64,000 nucleotides of DNA from Clostridia bacterium (GTDB taxonomy: Bacteria > Bacillota_A > Clostridia > Christensenellales > Aristaeellaceae), in assembly GCA_017530275.1 (NCBI GenBank), contig JAFXMP010000350.1, forward strand, positions 1 through 64,000, given 5' to 3'. This document shows positions 43,703-52,350 of the stretch, one piece after another. The notes below the pieces were generated by a model, which was not told the origin of the DNA, searched no databases, and saw nothing but the letters and a program-made list of their open reading frames with translations. Each line of letters begins with the position of its first letter. Positions within the stretch are counted from its first letter, which is position 1. The translations under genes and the position numbers were made by a program.

Positions 43703-44350
43703 TTATACAGCGGCTACTGTATGATTCGCGTATGTGGCCCATGTAGGTTCATAATCTTCTGTTGCCTGATTTCCCCACATATCCCAATTATTTCTTTCAC
43801 CGCGCGCAAATAGTTCCAGATAAGGGCCGGATGAACAGCTTTCAATTACAGAAATGATTTCATCCGGCTTGCGGCTGTGCTCTCTTTTGATGGAACGGAC
43901 AAGATTGACCTGGGATCGTCCCGCCTGCAAGGTTCTGTTATTCTCCCCTTTGATGCCAAACAGCAGAATTTCGGTAACATTCCTGAAATAAAAGCCTACG
44001 CCTCTACCGTCTGGCATGCCGTCCTTTCTGACTTTTTCCCAGATGATATTGGTTTTATACTCAAATCCCCACGCTTTCATGACTTCCAATCCTTCCGGGA
44101 GAAGGGCGTTGGGAACCCATAAATACAAATGGCATTTTTCGTCCGCTGCTTCATGAACGGGCAATTTTTTAATGTCTTCCAGCTTCATGGTAGCATATCT
44201 GTTCAGTCTTTTATGCTCAGGAGCCATCTTTCCTGTTCTGTTGGAAAACTGCCAGGGCGGATCCGCGTAAATCGTCTTATATTTCTTATTTCCAATGAAT
44301 TGTTCAAATTCTTTTATTGTGTCAGCGATGTTATACAGATCCTGCATCAT
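43703..44350 (-). CDS. MT-A70 family DNA adenine methyltransferase
   Basis: A 215-residue SAM-dependent methyltransferase with the catalytic D30-PPW motif (KTIYADPPWQF) and the MT-A70 segments YATMKLEDIKKLPV and HLYLWVPN. Expected product is N6-methyladenine. It overlaps the end of the restriction gene by 20 bases when started at 44350 (AAGGGT upstream); nearby ATGs at 44368, 44356 and 44347 are alternatives. AT-richer than the neighbourhood. Forms a restriction-modification pair with the upstream gene. Confidence 0.85.
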   Translation of the reverse strand: MMQDLYNIADTIKEFEQFIGNKKYKTIYADPPWQFSNRTGKMAPEHKRLNRYATMKLEDIKKLPVHEAADEKCHLYLWVPNALLPEGLEVMKAWGFEYKTNIIWEKVRKDGMPDGRGVGFYFRNVTEILLFGIKGENNRTLQAGRSQVNLVRSIKREHSRKPDEIISVIESCSSGPYLELFARGERNNWDMWGNQATEDYEPTWATYANHTVAAV

Positions 44351-45002
44351 TCTCATACCCTTCCACACATGCTTTTTTGATGCCCACAGCTAAGATAGGA
44401 CAGCCGCCGTTTCTTCGGGATTTCAGTCGATAATCCAGTTTACCCATCCAGGTCGTGCTGGCTCCATATTTGGAACGGATTCCTAATTCGGAAAAAATGT
44501 CGTTCAGTTCTTCAGCTCGCGTGATAATAATGCCGACTTCGATCAATCCGCAGTCAAAATATGTCCGCATCGCCAACAAATCCCGGTCAAATGTTTGATC
44601 TTTGCTGTTCCATTCAAGGTCGAAAGCAACTTTGCCTTTGATAAAGTCGATATTATGCCCGTCTATATAGCCATTGATTCGTTTTTCATCGAAAGGTTCA
44701 TCTGAAAAGCGCCCTCTCGATTTACCACGGGGATATAGTTTTACCAGCAAATCTCCCGATATTCTGATTTCCCGCCATCCCAACGGGTACAATACATCAT
44801 CGAATTTCTTTGGAATAGCGGTTTCATTTCCTCCTGCTGTAATCAGTTCAGTTTTGGTAATCTGTAATTGTGACAGACAAGAACAAATATTGTTCCATTC
44901 ATCCGGAAAAGCTTCTGTCAGGATTTCAATTGCATGGCCATAGCTGTAAAACTCATATTTGTTTTGTAATTCCTCTGAAATATACTTGTTCATATCTGCC
45001 AT
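44331..45002 (-). CDS. BglII/BstYI-like type II restriction endonuclease
   Basis: A 223-residue protein resembling the BglII/BstYI family: LYPLGWREIRI, GYIDGHNIDFIKGKVAFDLEWNSKDQ. Asp119, Glu130 and Asn132 fit a PD-(D/E)xK-type site, and TWMGKLDYRLKSRRNGGCPILAVGI follows. Family members cut AGATCT or RGATCY; the target here is not proven. The ATG at 45002 follows GAGGTGATC. It precedes and overlaps the methyltransferase gene. AT-rich, so probably acquired. Confidence 0.78.
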   Translation of the reverse strand: MADMNKYISEELQNKYEFYSYGHAIEILTEAFPDEWNNICSCLSQLQITKTELITAGGNETAIPKKFDDVLYPLGWREIRISGDLLVKLYPRGKSRGRFSDEPFDEKRINGYIDGHNIDFIKGKVAFDLEWNSKDQTFDRDLLAMRTYFDCGLIEVGIIITRAEELNDIFSELGIRSKYGASTTWMGKLDYRLKSRRNGGCPILAVGIKKACVEGYENDAGSV

Positions 45003-45110
45003 TTGATCACCTCGCAAAAATGAAAATGAAAGCTGTACGTTGTGAAATTGCAGTATTGCTAACAACGTTATTTTATCACAATTGGAATATTCCTTCAACT
45101 CTTTGCCAAA

Positions 45111-45142
45111 AAATAAAGCAGAGGGCACGTCTGCGCCCTCTG
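45111..45142 (-). terminator. terminator of the carboxyltransferase/Na+ pump operon
   Basis: On the minus strand AGAGGGC pairs with GCCCTCT, then GCTTTATTTTTTG, 14 bases after the oadA stop. Confidence 0.85.
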
Positions 45143-45155
45143 GTGTTAAAAAGCA

Positions 45156-46556
45156 TTACACCGGCATGGTGTCGTCTTTCTTGTCGTAAGCGGCGGGGTC
45201 GGCCTTCAATTGCTGGGCCTGACGCCACTGGAAGTACTTGGTGGCAACCTGGGGGAACAGGGCGTAGGAGAGCACGTCCTCTTCCTGCTGGCTGTACTGG
45301 GCGATTTCCTTGCGATAGCCTTCCAGCTCGGGGGCGATGTCGTCGGCGGGACGGTGGGTGATCACCTTTTCGTCGCCGATGCACTTCTTGCGCACGTCCT
45401 CATTGACGGGGGCGGGCAGACGGCCGTATTCGCCTTTCAGCAGGCCCTTGCTTTCCTTGGTGACCATCTTGTAGGGTTCGCCGCCCAGCACGTTCATGAC
45501 GGCCTGGGTGCCCACGATCTGGCTGGTGGGGGTGACCAGGGGCGGATAGCCGAAATCCTTGCGCACCCGGGGCACTTCTTCCAGCACGGCGTAGTATTTA
45601 TCCATGGCATTGGCCTGCTTGAGCTGGCCGATCAGGTTGCTCAGCATGCCGCCGGGGACCTGATACTGGAGCGCCTTGGCGTTGACGGACAGCACCTTGT
45701 CCGGGTCGCGCCAGCCGTCCTTGGTGAGGCGCTCGGCCACGCCGCGGAAATGCTCGGCGATCTTGGCCAGCAGTTCTTCATCCAGGCCCGTATCGTATTC
45801 GCTGCCCTTGAGGGCCGCCACGATGGATTCGGTGGCGGGCTGGCTGGTGCCGCCGCCCAGGGGGGACAGGGCCGTGTCGATCACGTCCACGCCCGCTTCC
45901 ACGGCCTTGATGACGGTCATAGAGCCGGTGCCGGCGGTGTTGTGGGTGTGCAGCACGATGGGCAGCTTGGTGTTGGCCTTCAGCTTCTTGATGAGGGAAT
46001 AGGCGTTGAAGGGCAAAAGCAGGCCCGCCATATCCTTGATGCAGATCAGGTCCGCGCCCATGGCCTCGATTTCCTTGGCCAGGTTCACGAAGTATTCCTC
46101 GGTGTGCACCGGGGAGGTGGTGTAGCTCATGGCCACCTCCGCCGCGCCGTTGTACGCCTTGCAGGCCTTCACGGCCTTTTCCATGTTGCGCAGGTCGTTC
46201 AGGGCGTCGAAGATGCGGATGATGTCGATGCCGTTGTCGATGGACTTTTTCACGAAGTAGTCCACCACGTCGTCGGCGTAGTGCTTATAGCCCAAGATGT
46301 TCTGCCCGCGCAGCAGCATTTGCAGCTTGGTGTTGGGCAGGGCCTTGCGCAGCTGGCGCAGACGATCCCAGGGGTCTTCGTTCAGGAAGCGCAGGCAGCT
46401 GTCGAAGGTCGCGCCGCCCCAGCACTCCAGAGAGAAATATCCCACCTTGTCCAGCTTTTCGCAGGCAGGCAGCATTTCATCCAGCCGCATGCGCGTGGCC
46501 GCCTGGCTCTGGTGCGCGTCGCGGAGGATGGTATCAGTAATCTTAACCTTAGCCAT
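45156..46556 (-). CDS. oadA: oxaloacetate decarboxylase alpha / pyruvate carboxylase carboxyltransferase subunit (5S type)
   Basis: A 466-residue carboxyltransferase. The HMGL-like barrel starts TDTILRDAHQS (metal Asp), has CIKDMAG (the carbamylated Lys) and LHTHNTAG (metal His-x-His), then the conserved C-terminal domain. No C-terminal biotinyl domain; biotin is supplied by the separate carrier at 49068. It moves CO2 between oxaloacetate/pyruvate and biotin. Start at 46556 with AAAGGAG. Last gene of the operon, 13 bases after the RsbW-like gene. Confidence 0.93.
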   Translation of the reverse strand: MAKVKITDTILRDAHQSQAATRMRLDEMLPACEKLDKVGYFSLECWGGATFDSCLRFLNEDPWDRLRQLRKALPNTKLQMLLRGQNILGYKHYADDVVDYFVKKSIDNGIDIIRIFDALNDLRNMEKAVKACKAYNGAAEVAMSYTTSPVHTEEYFVNLAKEIEAMGADLICIKDMAGLLLPFNAYSLIKKLKANTKLPIVLHTHNTAGTGSMTVIKAVEAGVDVIDTALSPLGGGTSQPATESIVAALKGSEYDTGLDEELLAKIAEHFRGVAERLTKDGWRDPDKVLSVNAKALQYQVPGGMLSNLIGQLKQANAMDKYYAVLEEVPRVRKDFGYPPLVTPTSQIVGTQAVMNVLGGEPYKMVTKESKGLLKGEYGRLPAPVNEDVRKKCIGDEKVITHRPADDIAPELEGYRKEIAQYSQQEEDVLSYALFPQVATKYFQWRQAQQLKADPAAYDKKDDTMPV

Positions 46557-46569
46557 CGTGATTCTCCTT

Positions 46570-47106
46570 TTAAGCAAATTTCTTGCTGACCGTCAAATCC
46601 ACCGCGCCGCCGCGAATGCTGACCTTGATCGTGTCCGCCAGCTTCTTTAAGGTAGAGTGTTCATAGCGATCCCATTCGGCATCCGTGCACACGATGACGC
46701 GATTTATAACATCATCAATCGCTTCCGAGGGAATATCATTCCCCTGCTTTACTTCGACAACCATTGTTTCCTCAAAGATATCCCGCAGCATACCGAGGAA
46801 GCTTTTCGCCGCTTCATTTTTCCGGGAAGTGGCGACGGACAGGAGATCATTGCGCTTTCCCATATCCATAGCCGTTTTCGTGGATACGTGAAGTTCGTAC
46901 TGGGGCCCGTCGGATTCAATCCAGAAGGACGCCTTGATTTCGCCCGTGATGCTGCGCACCAGGCTCAGCACTTCCTCTGTGCACAATTGGAGGCGAATGG
47001 AATCCCTTTGGTTCAGTCCTGTGTATTCCGCGACTTTTTGCGCCTCTTTTACCGCGTCAGAAAAACCGTTTTCCCGATTGTCAATGGCGATAATTTCTGA
47101 TTTCAT
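46570..47106 (-). CDS. RsbW/SpoIIAB-like switch protein with degenerate ATP site
   Basis: A 178-residue protein with an anti-sigma-kinase-like segment (RLQLCTEEVLSLVRSITG) where the N-box should lie. The Asn that binds Mg-ATP in SpoIIAB is replaced (EEVLSL), and no DxGxG box is evident. The C-terminal TIKVSIRGGAVDLTVSKKF is shared with the paralogue at 56560. It follows a STAS gene by 23 bases, the usual partner order. Role inferred: partner-switching control of the surrounding carboxylate/Na+ pump genes or of a sigma factor. Start at 47106 with GGAGGAGAG. Confidence 0.6.
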   Translation of the reverse strand: MKSEIIAIDNRENGFSDAVKEAQKVAEYTGLNQRDSIRLQLCTEEVLSLVRSITGEIKASFWIESDGPQYELHVSTKTAMDMGKRNDLLSVATSRKNEAAKSFLGMLRDIFEETMVVEVKQGNDIPSEAIDDVINRVIVCTDAEWDRYEHSTLKKLADTIKVSIRGGAVDLTVSKKFA

Positions 47107-47129
47107 ATCCTGCTCTCCTCCACATTCCG

Positions 47130-47426
47130 TCACTCGATGGTCAGAATATCGGCAAATCCAGTCACTTCAAACACTTCATTCACGATTTCATTGGTATGGA
47201 TGACTTTCATGCCGCCTTTCCCGGCAAAGGCTTTGTGCGCCGAGAGAAGCACCCGGAGCCCGGCGGAAGAAATGTATTCCAGTTTGCTGAAATCTATGGT
47301 CAGGCTTTCCGCGCCAGACATGGACTGATTCAGCTCCGCTTCCAGTTCCGGAGCGGTGGTGGTGTCCAGACGGCCCTCCAGGGCGATTACAAGATTTGTG
47401 CCTTGAAAATTCTTTGAGATGGTCAT
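47130..47426 (-). CDS. STAS-domain anti-sigma-factor antagonist-like protein
   Basis: A 98-residue single STAS domain: LEGRLDTTTAPELEAEL, then FSKLEYISSAGLRVLLSAHKA, with the phosphorylatable Ser position of SpoIIAA kept in the SSAGL turn. It lies inside the decarboxylase operon between oadB and the RsbW-like gene. Close paralogue at 56219 (shared YISSAGLRVLLSAHKA). Likely switches by phosphorylation or by binding its neighbour (inference). Confidence 0.85.
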   Translation of the reverse strand: MTISKNFQGTNLVIALEGRLDTTTAPELEAELNQSMSGAESLTIDFSKLEYISSAGLRVLLSAHKAFAGKGGMKVIHTNEIVNEVFEVTGFADILTIE

Positions 47427-47477
47427 ATTTTATCCTCCTGACAGATGATATTCTTTGGGACGCGTTCAATCAATTAA

Positions 47478-48965
47478 TTAGCCAAACATGCTCAGGAGCA
47501 CGCCCGCCGCGATGGCGGAACCGATAACACCCGCAACATTTGGGCCCATGGCGTGCATGAGCAGGAAGTTGGCGGGGTTTTCCTTCTGGCCCACCATCTG
47601 GCTGACACGGGCCGCCATCGGTACGGCGGAAACGCCGGCGGAGCCGATGAGGGGGTTGATCTTGCCGCCGGTGAGCTTGTTCATGAGTTTGGCCAGCAGC
47701 AGGCCGCCGGCGGTGCCCATGCCGAAGGCCACCACGCCCAGAGCGATGATTTCCAGGGTCTGGAGGCGCAGGAAGGTCTGGGCCGTGGCAGTCGCGCCCA
47801 CGGTGATGCCCAGGAAGATGGTGACGATGTTCATCAGCTCGTTCTGCACCGTCTTGTTCAGGCGTTCCACCACGCCGCACTCGCGCATCAGGTTGCCCAG
47901 CATCAGGCACCCAACCAGCGGAGTGGCGGAGGGCAGCAGCAGGGAAACCAGGATGGTGACCACGATGGGGAAGATCACCTTTTCGGTGTGGCTCACAGGC
48001 CGCAGCTGCTCCATCACGATCTGGCGTTCCTTCTTGGTGGTGAGCGCCTTCATGATGGGAGGCTGGATGACCGGCACCAGGGCCATATAGCTGTAAGCGG
48101 CCACAGCGATGGGGCCCAGCAGGTGCGGGGCCAGCTTGCCGGTGAGCCAGATGGCGGTGGGGCCGTCCGCGCCGCCGATGATGCCGATAGCTCCGGATTC
48201 AGCGGTGGTGAAGCCGAAGAGGAAATAGGCCCCAAAGAAGGTCATGAAAATGCCCAGCTGGGCGGCAGCGCCCAGCAGCAGGGTCTTGGGGTTGGCGATG
48301 AGGGGGCCGAAGTCCGTGCCCGCGCCTACGCCGATGAAGATCAGGCAGGGGTAAATGCCCAGCTTTACGCCCAGGTACAGATAGTCCAGCAGGCCGGGAG
48401 TGACCTTTTCCCCGGCGGTAGCCAGCAGCACGCCCAGGGAGGAGAACACTTGCCCGTCGCTGATGAACGCGGCGGAATCCTTGATGATGATGGAGGTGGA
48501 CTCTGCTAAGATGGTCACGCCGTCCTCGGCGATGAGCTGGCCTAAGGCGGTGAGCTGCGCGCCCACGGAATAGGAGGTGGTGATCTGGCCGATGACGTTG
48601 CCGTTGATCAGCACCGCCCCGGCATTGTTGACCACCAGCGCGCCCTGCTCCACCAGTTCTTTCAGCCCGGCGATGTCCTTTGAGTTCACTAAGATGGCTC
48701 CGCCAAACAGGCTCCAGTTGGCGTGTCCCCCCGCGAACAGGCTTTCATGGTACACCTCGCTGCCCAGCAGGTTGGTGAGCAGCATGCCGAAAGCGATGGG
48801 AAGCAGCAAAAGCGGCTCGAATTTCTTTACGATTGCCAAATAAATCAGCAGGCAGGCCACAGCCACCATGACCAGGGCCAGCGGGTCCCGCAGAAACATG
48901 GCAATGCCGGATTCGTTTGCCAGGTCTCCCAGCGTTTCCAGGATATTGATGGATCGCGTTTCCAC
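47478..48965 (-). CDS. oadB: sodium-pumping decarboxylase beta subunit, enlarged
   Basis: A 495-residue membrane protein that couples decarboxylation of carboxybiotin to Na+ export. Conserved OadB segments are intact: [38 protein letters not shown], and [16 protein letters not shown]. Longer than the usual 375-435 residues: about 115 extra residues (68-188), with no TM-like stretch through most of it, sit between the first helices and the [10 protein letters not shown] segment. The start is a GTG at 48965 with AAAGGAG nine bases upstream. Confidence 0.92.
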   Translation of the reverse strand: METRSINILETLGDLANESGIAMFLRDPLALVMVAVACLLIYLAIVKKFEPLLLLPIAFGMLLTNLLGSEVYHESLFAGGHANWSLFGGAILVNSKDIAGLKELVEQGALVVNNAGAVLINGNVIGQITTSYSVGAQLTALGQLIAEDGVTILAESTSIIIKDSAAFISDGQVFSSLGVLLATAGEKVTPGLLDYLYLGVKLGIYPCLIFIGVGAGTDFGPLIANPKTLLLGAAAQLGIFMTFFGAYFLFGFTTAESGAIGIIGGADGPTAIWLTGKLAPHLLGPIAVAAYSYMALVPVIQPPIMKALTTKKERQIVMEQLRPVSHTEKVIFPIVVTILVSLLLPSATPLVGCLMLGNLMRECGVVERLNKTVQNELMNIVTIFLGITVGATATAQTFLRLQTLEIIALGVVAFGMGTAGGLLLAKLMNKLTGGKINPLIGSAGVSAVPMAARVSQMVGQKENPANFLLMHAMGPNVAGVIGSAIAAGVLLSMFG

Positions 48966-48997
48966 GGAAGAAGCTCCTTTCAGTTAGAGTTTGGATT

Positions 48998-49053
48998 CAA
49001 AGTGGAAAGGGAAAAGGGAAATAGTTTTTAACCGCTTTTCTTTTTTCACTTTG
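48998..49053. repeat. short heptad-arm palindrome, copy R7
   Basis: The left arm is AAAGTGGAAAGGGAAAAGGG, in 7-bp units GTGGAAA, GGGAAAA. The right arm CTTTTCTTTTTTCACTTT is its rough complement. It lies 14 bases past the stop of the biotin carrier gene, inside the operon. Confidence 0.6.
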
Positions 49054-49067
49054 ACAGCAATTCTTCC

Positions 49068-49436
49068 TTAGTTCAAGACGACCAGCACGTCGCCGGAATT
49101 GACGGAGGCGCCTTTGCTCACGTTCACCTGAGCGATGGAGCCGTCCTGGGGGGCCAGGATCTCGTTTTCCATCTTCATGGCTTCCAGGATCAGCAGGATA
49201 TCGCCCTTCTTGACGGCCTGGCCCTGGCTGACCTTCACATCCAGGATGGTACCGGGCATGGGAGCGTTCACTTTGGTACCGGCGGCCACGGGAGCGGCGG
49301 CAGGCTTGGCGGCGGGAGCGGCTTTGGGGGCGGCGGCAACAGGGGCAGCCTTGGGCGCGGCGCTTTCGCCCGCGGCCACTTCTTCTACTTCCACTTCATA
49401 GGCGACGCCGTTGACGGTGATATTGAATTTACGCAT
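49068..49436 (-). CDS. biotin carboxyl carrier protein of the decarboxylase
   Basis: A 122-residue protein with an N-terminal segment [18 protein letters not shown], an Ala/Pro-rich flexible linker (about 25-52) and a C-terminal biotinyl domain with the biotin Lys in EAMKMEN. It ferries carboxyl groups between the carboxyltransferases and the OadB pump (1.3S/MmdC type). Confidence 0.94.
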   Translation of the reverse strand: MRKFNITVNGVAYEVEVEEVAAGESAAPKAAPVAAAPKAAPAAKPAAAPVAAGTKVNAPMPGTILDVKVSQGQAVKKGDILLILEAMKMENEILAPQDGSIAQVNVSKGASVNSGDVLVVLN

Positions 49437-49477
49437 GATATGAATCCTCCTCTGTTTTCAGCAAAGCTTTATATAAT

Positions 49478-49843
49478 TTACATGTGACTGAAAATCTGTT
49501 CTTCCCTGGCGGCGCGGGCCCGGGCGGTGCTGCTCTGCGTCCTGCGGACACGGCGCACCACAAAACCGGTCTCCTTGCCTTCGCTCTGCCATACGGCGGC
49601 GATGGCGGCGGTAATGGCCGCGATGATTTCACCGTCGTCCGCTTCGGGTTCCGGTTCCGCCTGAACGGGCGCGGGGGCAGGGGCCGCTTTCGGCGCGGGC
49701 GCGGCCGCGGCGGCCTTCGGGGCCTTTTTCCGGCCGGTGATGCTGGTCATCACGGAAATGCAGGCGATCAGGATCACCAGTCCGCAGAACACCACCAGCA
49801 TGCCCACGCCCATGGTGGACAGGCTCAGCGATAATCTATCCAT
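49478..49843 (-). CDS. oadG: decarboxylase gamma subunit
   Basis: A 121-residue protein: one N-terminal TM helix (MGVGMLVVFCGLVILIACIS), an Ala/Pro linker, then a short cytosolic tail rich in Arg. Holds the soluble carboxyltransferase to the OadB membrane subunit. It sits 12 bases after the large carboxyltransferase gene. Confidence 0.88.
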   Translation of the reverse strand: MDRLSLSLSTMGVGMLVVFCGLVILIACISVMTSITGRKKAPKAAAAAPAPKAAPAPAPVQAEPEPEADDGEIIAAITAAIAAVWQSEGKETGFVVRRVRRTQSSTARARAAREEQIFSHM

Positions 49844-49855
49844 CCCGAACCCTCC

Positions 49856-51304
49856 TTACAGCGGCAGGTTGCCATGCTTCTTGGGCAGGTTCACGTCATG
49901 CTTGGAGGCCAGCAGCTCCAGGGCGGCGATGATATACTTCCGGGTTTCCCGGGGCTCGATCACGTCGTCCACGATGCCCGCCTTGGCGGCGTTCAGCGCG
50001 CCGAAGCGCTGGGCATAATCTTCTTCCAGGGCGTCCCGGCTTTCCCCGGCGTTCAGCTTATCCCCGTCCAGAGTCTGCACAGCGGCTTCCTTGGTGAGGG
50101 GAGAAATCACGGCGGTGGGCCAGGCGTAGCTCATATCGGCGATGGACTTGCCGCCCATGGCCACATAGGCCGCGCCCACGGCGCTGCCGGTGATGATGGC
50201 GATCTTGGGGGAAGTAGCTTCCGCGTAGGCGTACAGCAGGTCCGCCGCGCCGCGAAGCAGCGCGCCCTGATGGCCTGCCAGCGGTACGGCCAAGCCGTCG
50301 GTGTTCACCAGGGAGATCACGGGAATCTGGTAGCAGTCGCACAGGCGCACAAAGCGGGCTGCCTTGCGGCTGTCCTGGCTGGTGAGCCGTCCGCCGTCCA
50401 CCGCGTGATCGTTGGCGACGAGGCCAACGGTACGCCCGCCCACCCGGCACAGGGCTGTATGGATAGCGGGACCGTAACCCTTGTAGAGTTCGATCAGCAT
50501 GCCGCCGTCGGCCAAGTCCTGCATAAGGGCCACAGCGCTCTCGGGATCGTCCGCCGTGAGCAGCCGGTTCAGGTCCTCGCCCTCGGAAAGCGGCGCGTCC
50601 TCCATGTTGCAGGCGGGCAGCAGATCGATCAGGGAGGAAATCAGCGCGACGGCCTCTTCTTCCGTGGCGGCTGTCAGAGCGCAGGCGCCCTGAGCGTCCA
50701 TGGTTTCAGCGCCGAAGAGCTGCTGGGCGGTCTTTTCCCGGCCCTTTTCGCTGTTCATCACCTGCGCGGTGTGCAGAGCGATCTCGCCGGTCTTTTTCAC
50801 CTGGATGTTAAAGTCAGTCAGTTGGGTGATCATGGCGGCCAGGCCCCGGCAGGGACCCATCACGCAGCTGATCAGCGGGCATACGCCGCTTAAGCGGGCC
50901 AGCGCGCCCAAAATTTCCGCATAGGCGGGCAGGGCGTCCATCCCTTCGGACAGCTTGACGCCTGCGCTGTCCAGCAGCGCCACCACCGGCGCGCCGGTGA
51001 GCTTTGCCATGCGCAGGGTTTTCAGAATCTTCTCCGCCTGGGCCTTGGTCATGGCTCCGCTGCCAGACGCGAAATCCTGGGCGAAGCAATAAACGGCCTG
51101 GCCGTTCACCGTGCCGCACCCGGCCACGCAGTTGCCGTCCTGCTTGAGCGCGTCCATTTCCACAAAGCTGCCTGCGTCAAACAGCTTGGCGGCCCGCTCC
51201 CGGGCCGTGCATTTGCCGTCGGCATGCTGCTTGGCGATGCGTTCGGCGTCCCCGTGCAGGATGGCGGCCTTTTCCGTTGCCAGCGCCTGCAGTCTTTCGG
51301 ACAT
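49856..51304 (-). CDS. acyl-CoA carboxyltransferase (MmdA/12S-like)
   Basis: A 482-residue protein of the acetyl/propionyl-CoA carboxylase beta family. It starts ERIAKQHADGKCTARERAAKLFD, with oxyanion glycines in CVMGPCRGLAAM and TGSAVGAAYVAMGGKS. It transfers carboxyl between biotin and an acyl-CoA (methylmalonyl/propionyl or malonyl/acetyl). Shorter than typical MmdA (~510). Start taken at 51304 (AAAAGGGA upstream); ATGs at 51310 and 51325 are alternatives. First gene of the seven-gene operon running away from oriC. Confidence 0.88.
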   Translation of the reverse strand: MSERLQALATEKAAILHGDAERIAKQHADGKCTARERAAKLFDAGSFVEMDALKQDGNCVAGCGTVNGQAVYCFAQDFASGSGAMTKAQAEKILKTLRMAKLTGAPVVALLDSAGVKLSEGMDALPAYAEILGALARLSGVCPLISCVMGPCRGLAAMITQLTDFNIQVKKTGEIALHTAQVMNSEKGREKTAQQLFGAETMDAQGACALTAATEEEAVALISSLIDLLPACNMEDAPLSEGEDLNRLLTADDPESAVALMQDLADGGMLIELYKGYGPAIHTALCRVGGRTVGLVANDHAVDGGRLTSQDSRKAARFVRLCDCYQIPVISLVNTDGLAVPLAGHQGALLRGAADLLYAYAEATSPKIAIITGSAVGAAYVAMGGKSIADMSYAWPTAVISPLTKEAAVQTLDGDKLNAGESRDALEEDYAQRFGALNAAKAGIVDDVIEPRETRKYIIAALELLASKHDVNLPKKHGNLPL

Positions 51305-51360
51305 TTCCATTCCCTTTTCCCCCATTCTCCTATATGGTTTTGGTCATGAAGGTTCGGAAA

Positions 51361-51369
51361 AATATACCA
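51361..51369 (-). promoter_or_regulatory. extended -10 promoter of the carboxyltransferase/Na+ pump operon
   Basis: TGGTATATT on the minus strand, 57 bases before the first gene. No clear -35. Confidence 0.5.
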
Positions 51370-51587
51370 TAGCCTTTCTTCCGTCTTTCCCATTGTTCGG
51401 CGAAGGCGAAAGAAAAGCCTCATCCTAACCCAATTTCCCCTATTCACCATAATTACTCCTTTTTCCTGCTTTATTTTGCGCAAAAATTTCATCATGACGC
51501 AATAAAAGAAGGATATGGTACATTTTTATCCAAAGGAAGCAGTTCATTCATACTAACAGAGGACAGATTAAGTAAGGATAACGAGAC
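51370..51587. other. intergenic DNA with no recognised feature
   Basis: Lies between the operon promoter and the solo repeat; no ORF, RNA or DnaA box could be supported here. The same is true of 51649-51860, beyond the repeat. Confidence 0.6.
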
Positions 51588-51648
51588 AGGGGGGCTTCTT
51601 CAGCCCCCCTAACCCCCTGAACCAAGGGCCTTCGGCCCCTGGACCCCT
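51588..51648. repeat. solo end of the multi-hairpin element, copy C
   Basis: GGGGGGCTTCTTCAGCCCCCC and AGGGCCTTCGGCCCCT hairpins followed by GGACCCC. It is almost identical to the reverse complement of the right end of copy B (61950-62015). No central module is present. Confidence 0.85.
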
Positions 51649-51859
51649 CTAATCGATATTGCTACGTTGGGTAAAACAAACAATCTTCGCTTATAGCGGC
51701 CGGGCCAGAAACACAACGGTAGCAAGCTTTACTATCCTTTTCAAGCAGCATCGGAAAGCTGTTTGCCATGTCAAGCTTATTCCACAGGAGTGAGTCCAGG
51801 GAGATCTTCTTCCTGAGTGAGGTCTGGGGTGAAACCCCGGCGTCTTCTATCCAATCGCC

Positions 51860-52310
51860 AGTTTTGCAAGTGGATAACTCCCGGTTTTCTGTGGAAAAGC
51901 CAGGCATAGTTTTGGATGGAAGCGCATAAGATGCCGGTGGAACCTGGGCATTTTTTTCCCCAGCGCAGGGAAAGAGCGATTGTGAATTGTGTGGATAACA
52001 TTTTTCAATGACAAAAATGGCAAATTGTGCGTTTTCCATCGGTTTACATTTTTCAATCGGCTTGATTTTTTTGTGAAAATATGAGACAATATCACCAGTT
52101 CCGTATTTTCCGAAATTGGCATACCCGGCCCGGAAAAACGGCGCGAAAGGAACGGGAAAGCGGAAAAGAAGGTTTTCCCCCTTTTTTCCATCGTTACCCA
52201 CAGCATCATCCAAAGGCAAAAGCATGGAAAATCAAGGGCTGCGCCCAGTTATCCACACTTTTCCCGGTTCTACTACTACTACCAAAAATATATTACTGCT
52301 ACGACTAAGT
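51860..52310. other. oriC: probable chromosomal replication origin (oriC)
   Basis: Two perfect DnaA boxes: TGTGGATAA at 51990-51998 (minus orientation) and TTATCCACA at 52249-52257. Near-perfect boxes with one mismatch lie at 51869-51877, 51890-51898 and 52194-52202. AT-rich stretches lie at 52000-52095. An unwinding-type module lies at 52249-52295. dnaN begins at 52351. Genes on the left run leftward and dnaN runs rightward, as expected at an origin. Confidence 0.85.
52249..52295 (+). other. oriC unwinding module: DnaA box, spacer, four DnaA-trios, AT tract
   Basis: TTATCCACA, a GC-rich 12-base spacer, CTACTACTACTA (four repeats of CTA, i.e. 3'-GAT-5' on the other strand, the DnaA-trio unit), then CCAAAAATATATTA. 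Same order and orientation as the basal unwinding system described for Bacillus. Confidence 0.8.
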
Positions 52311-52350
52311 TCAGGCGGCGCACGTCCGCCGAAAAGGGGATGAAAGCGCG

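Noticed and set aside
51778..51787. TTATTCCACA as an additional DnaA box
   Set aside because: It has an extra base compared with the 9-mer TTATNCACA and lies away from the main box cluster.
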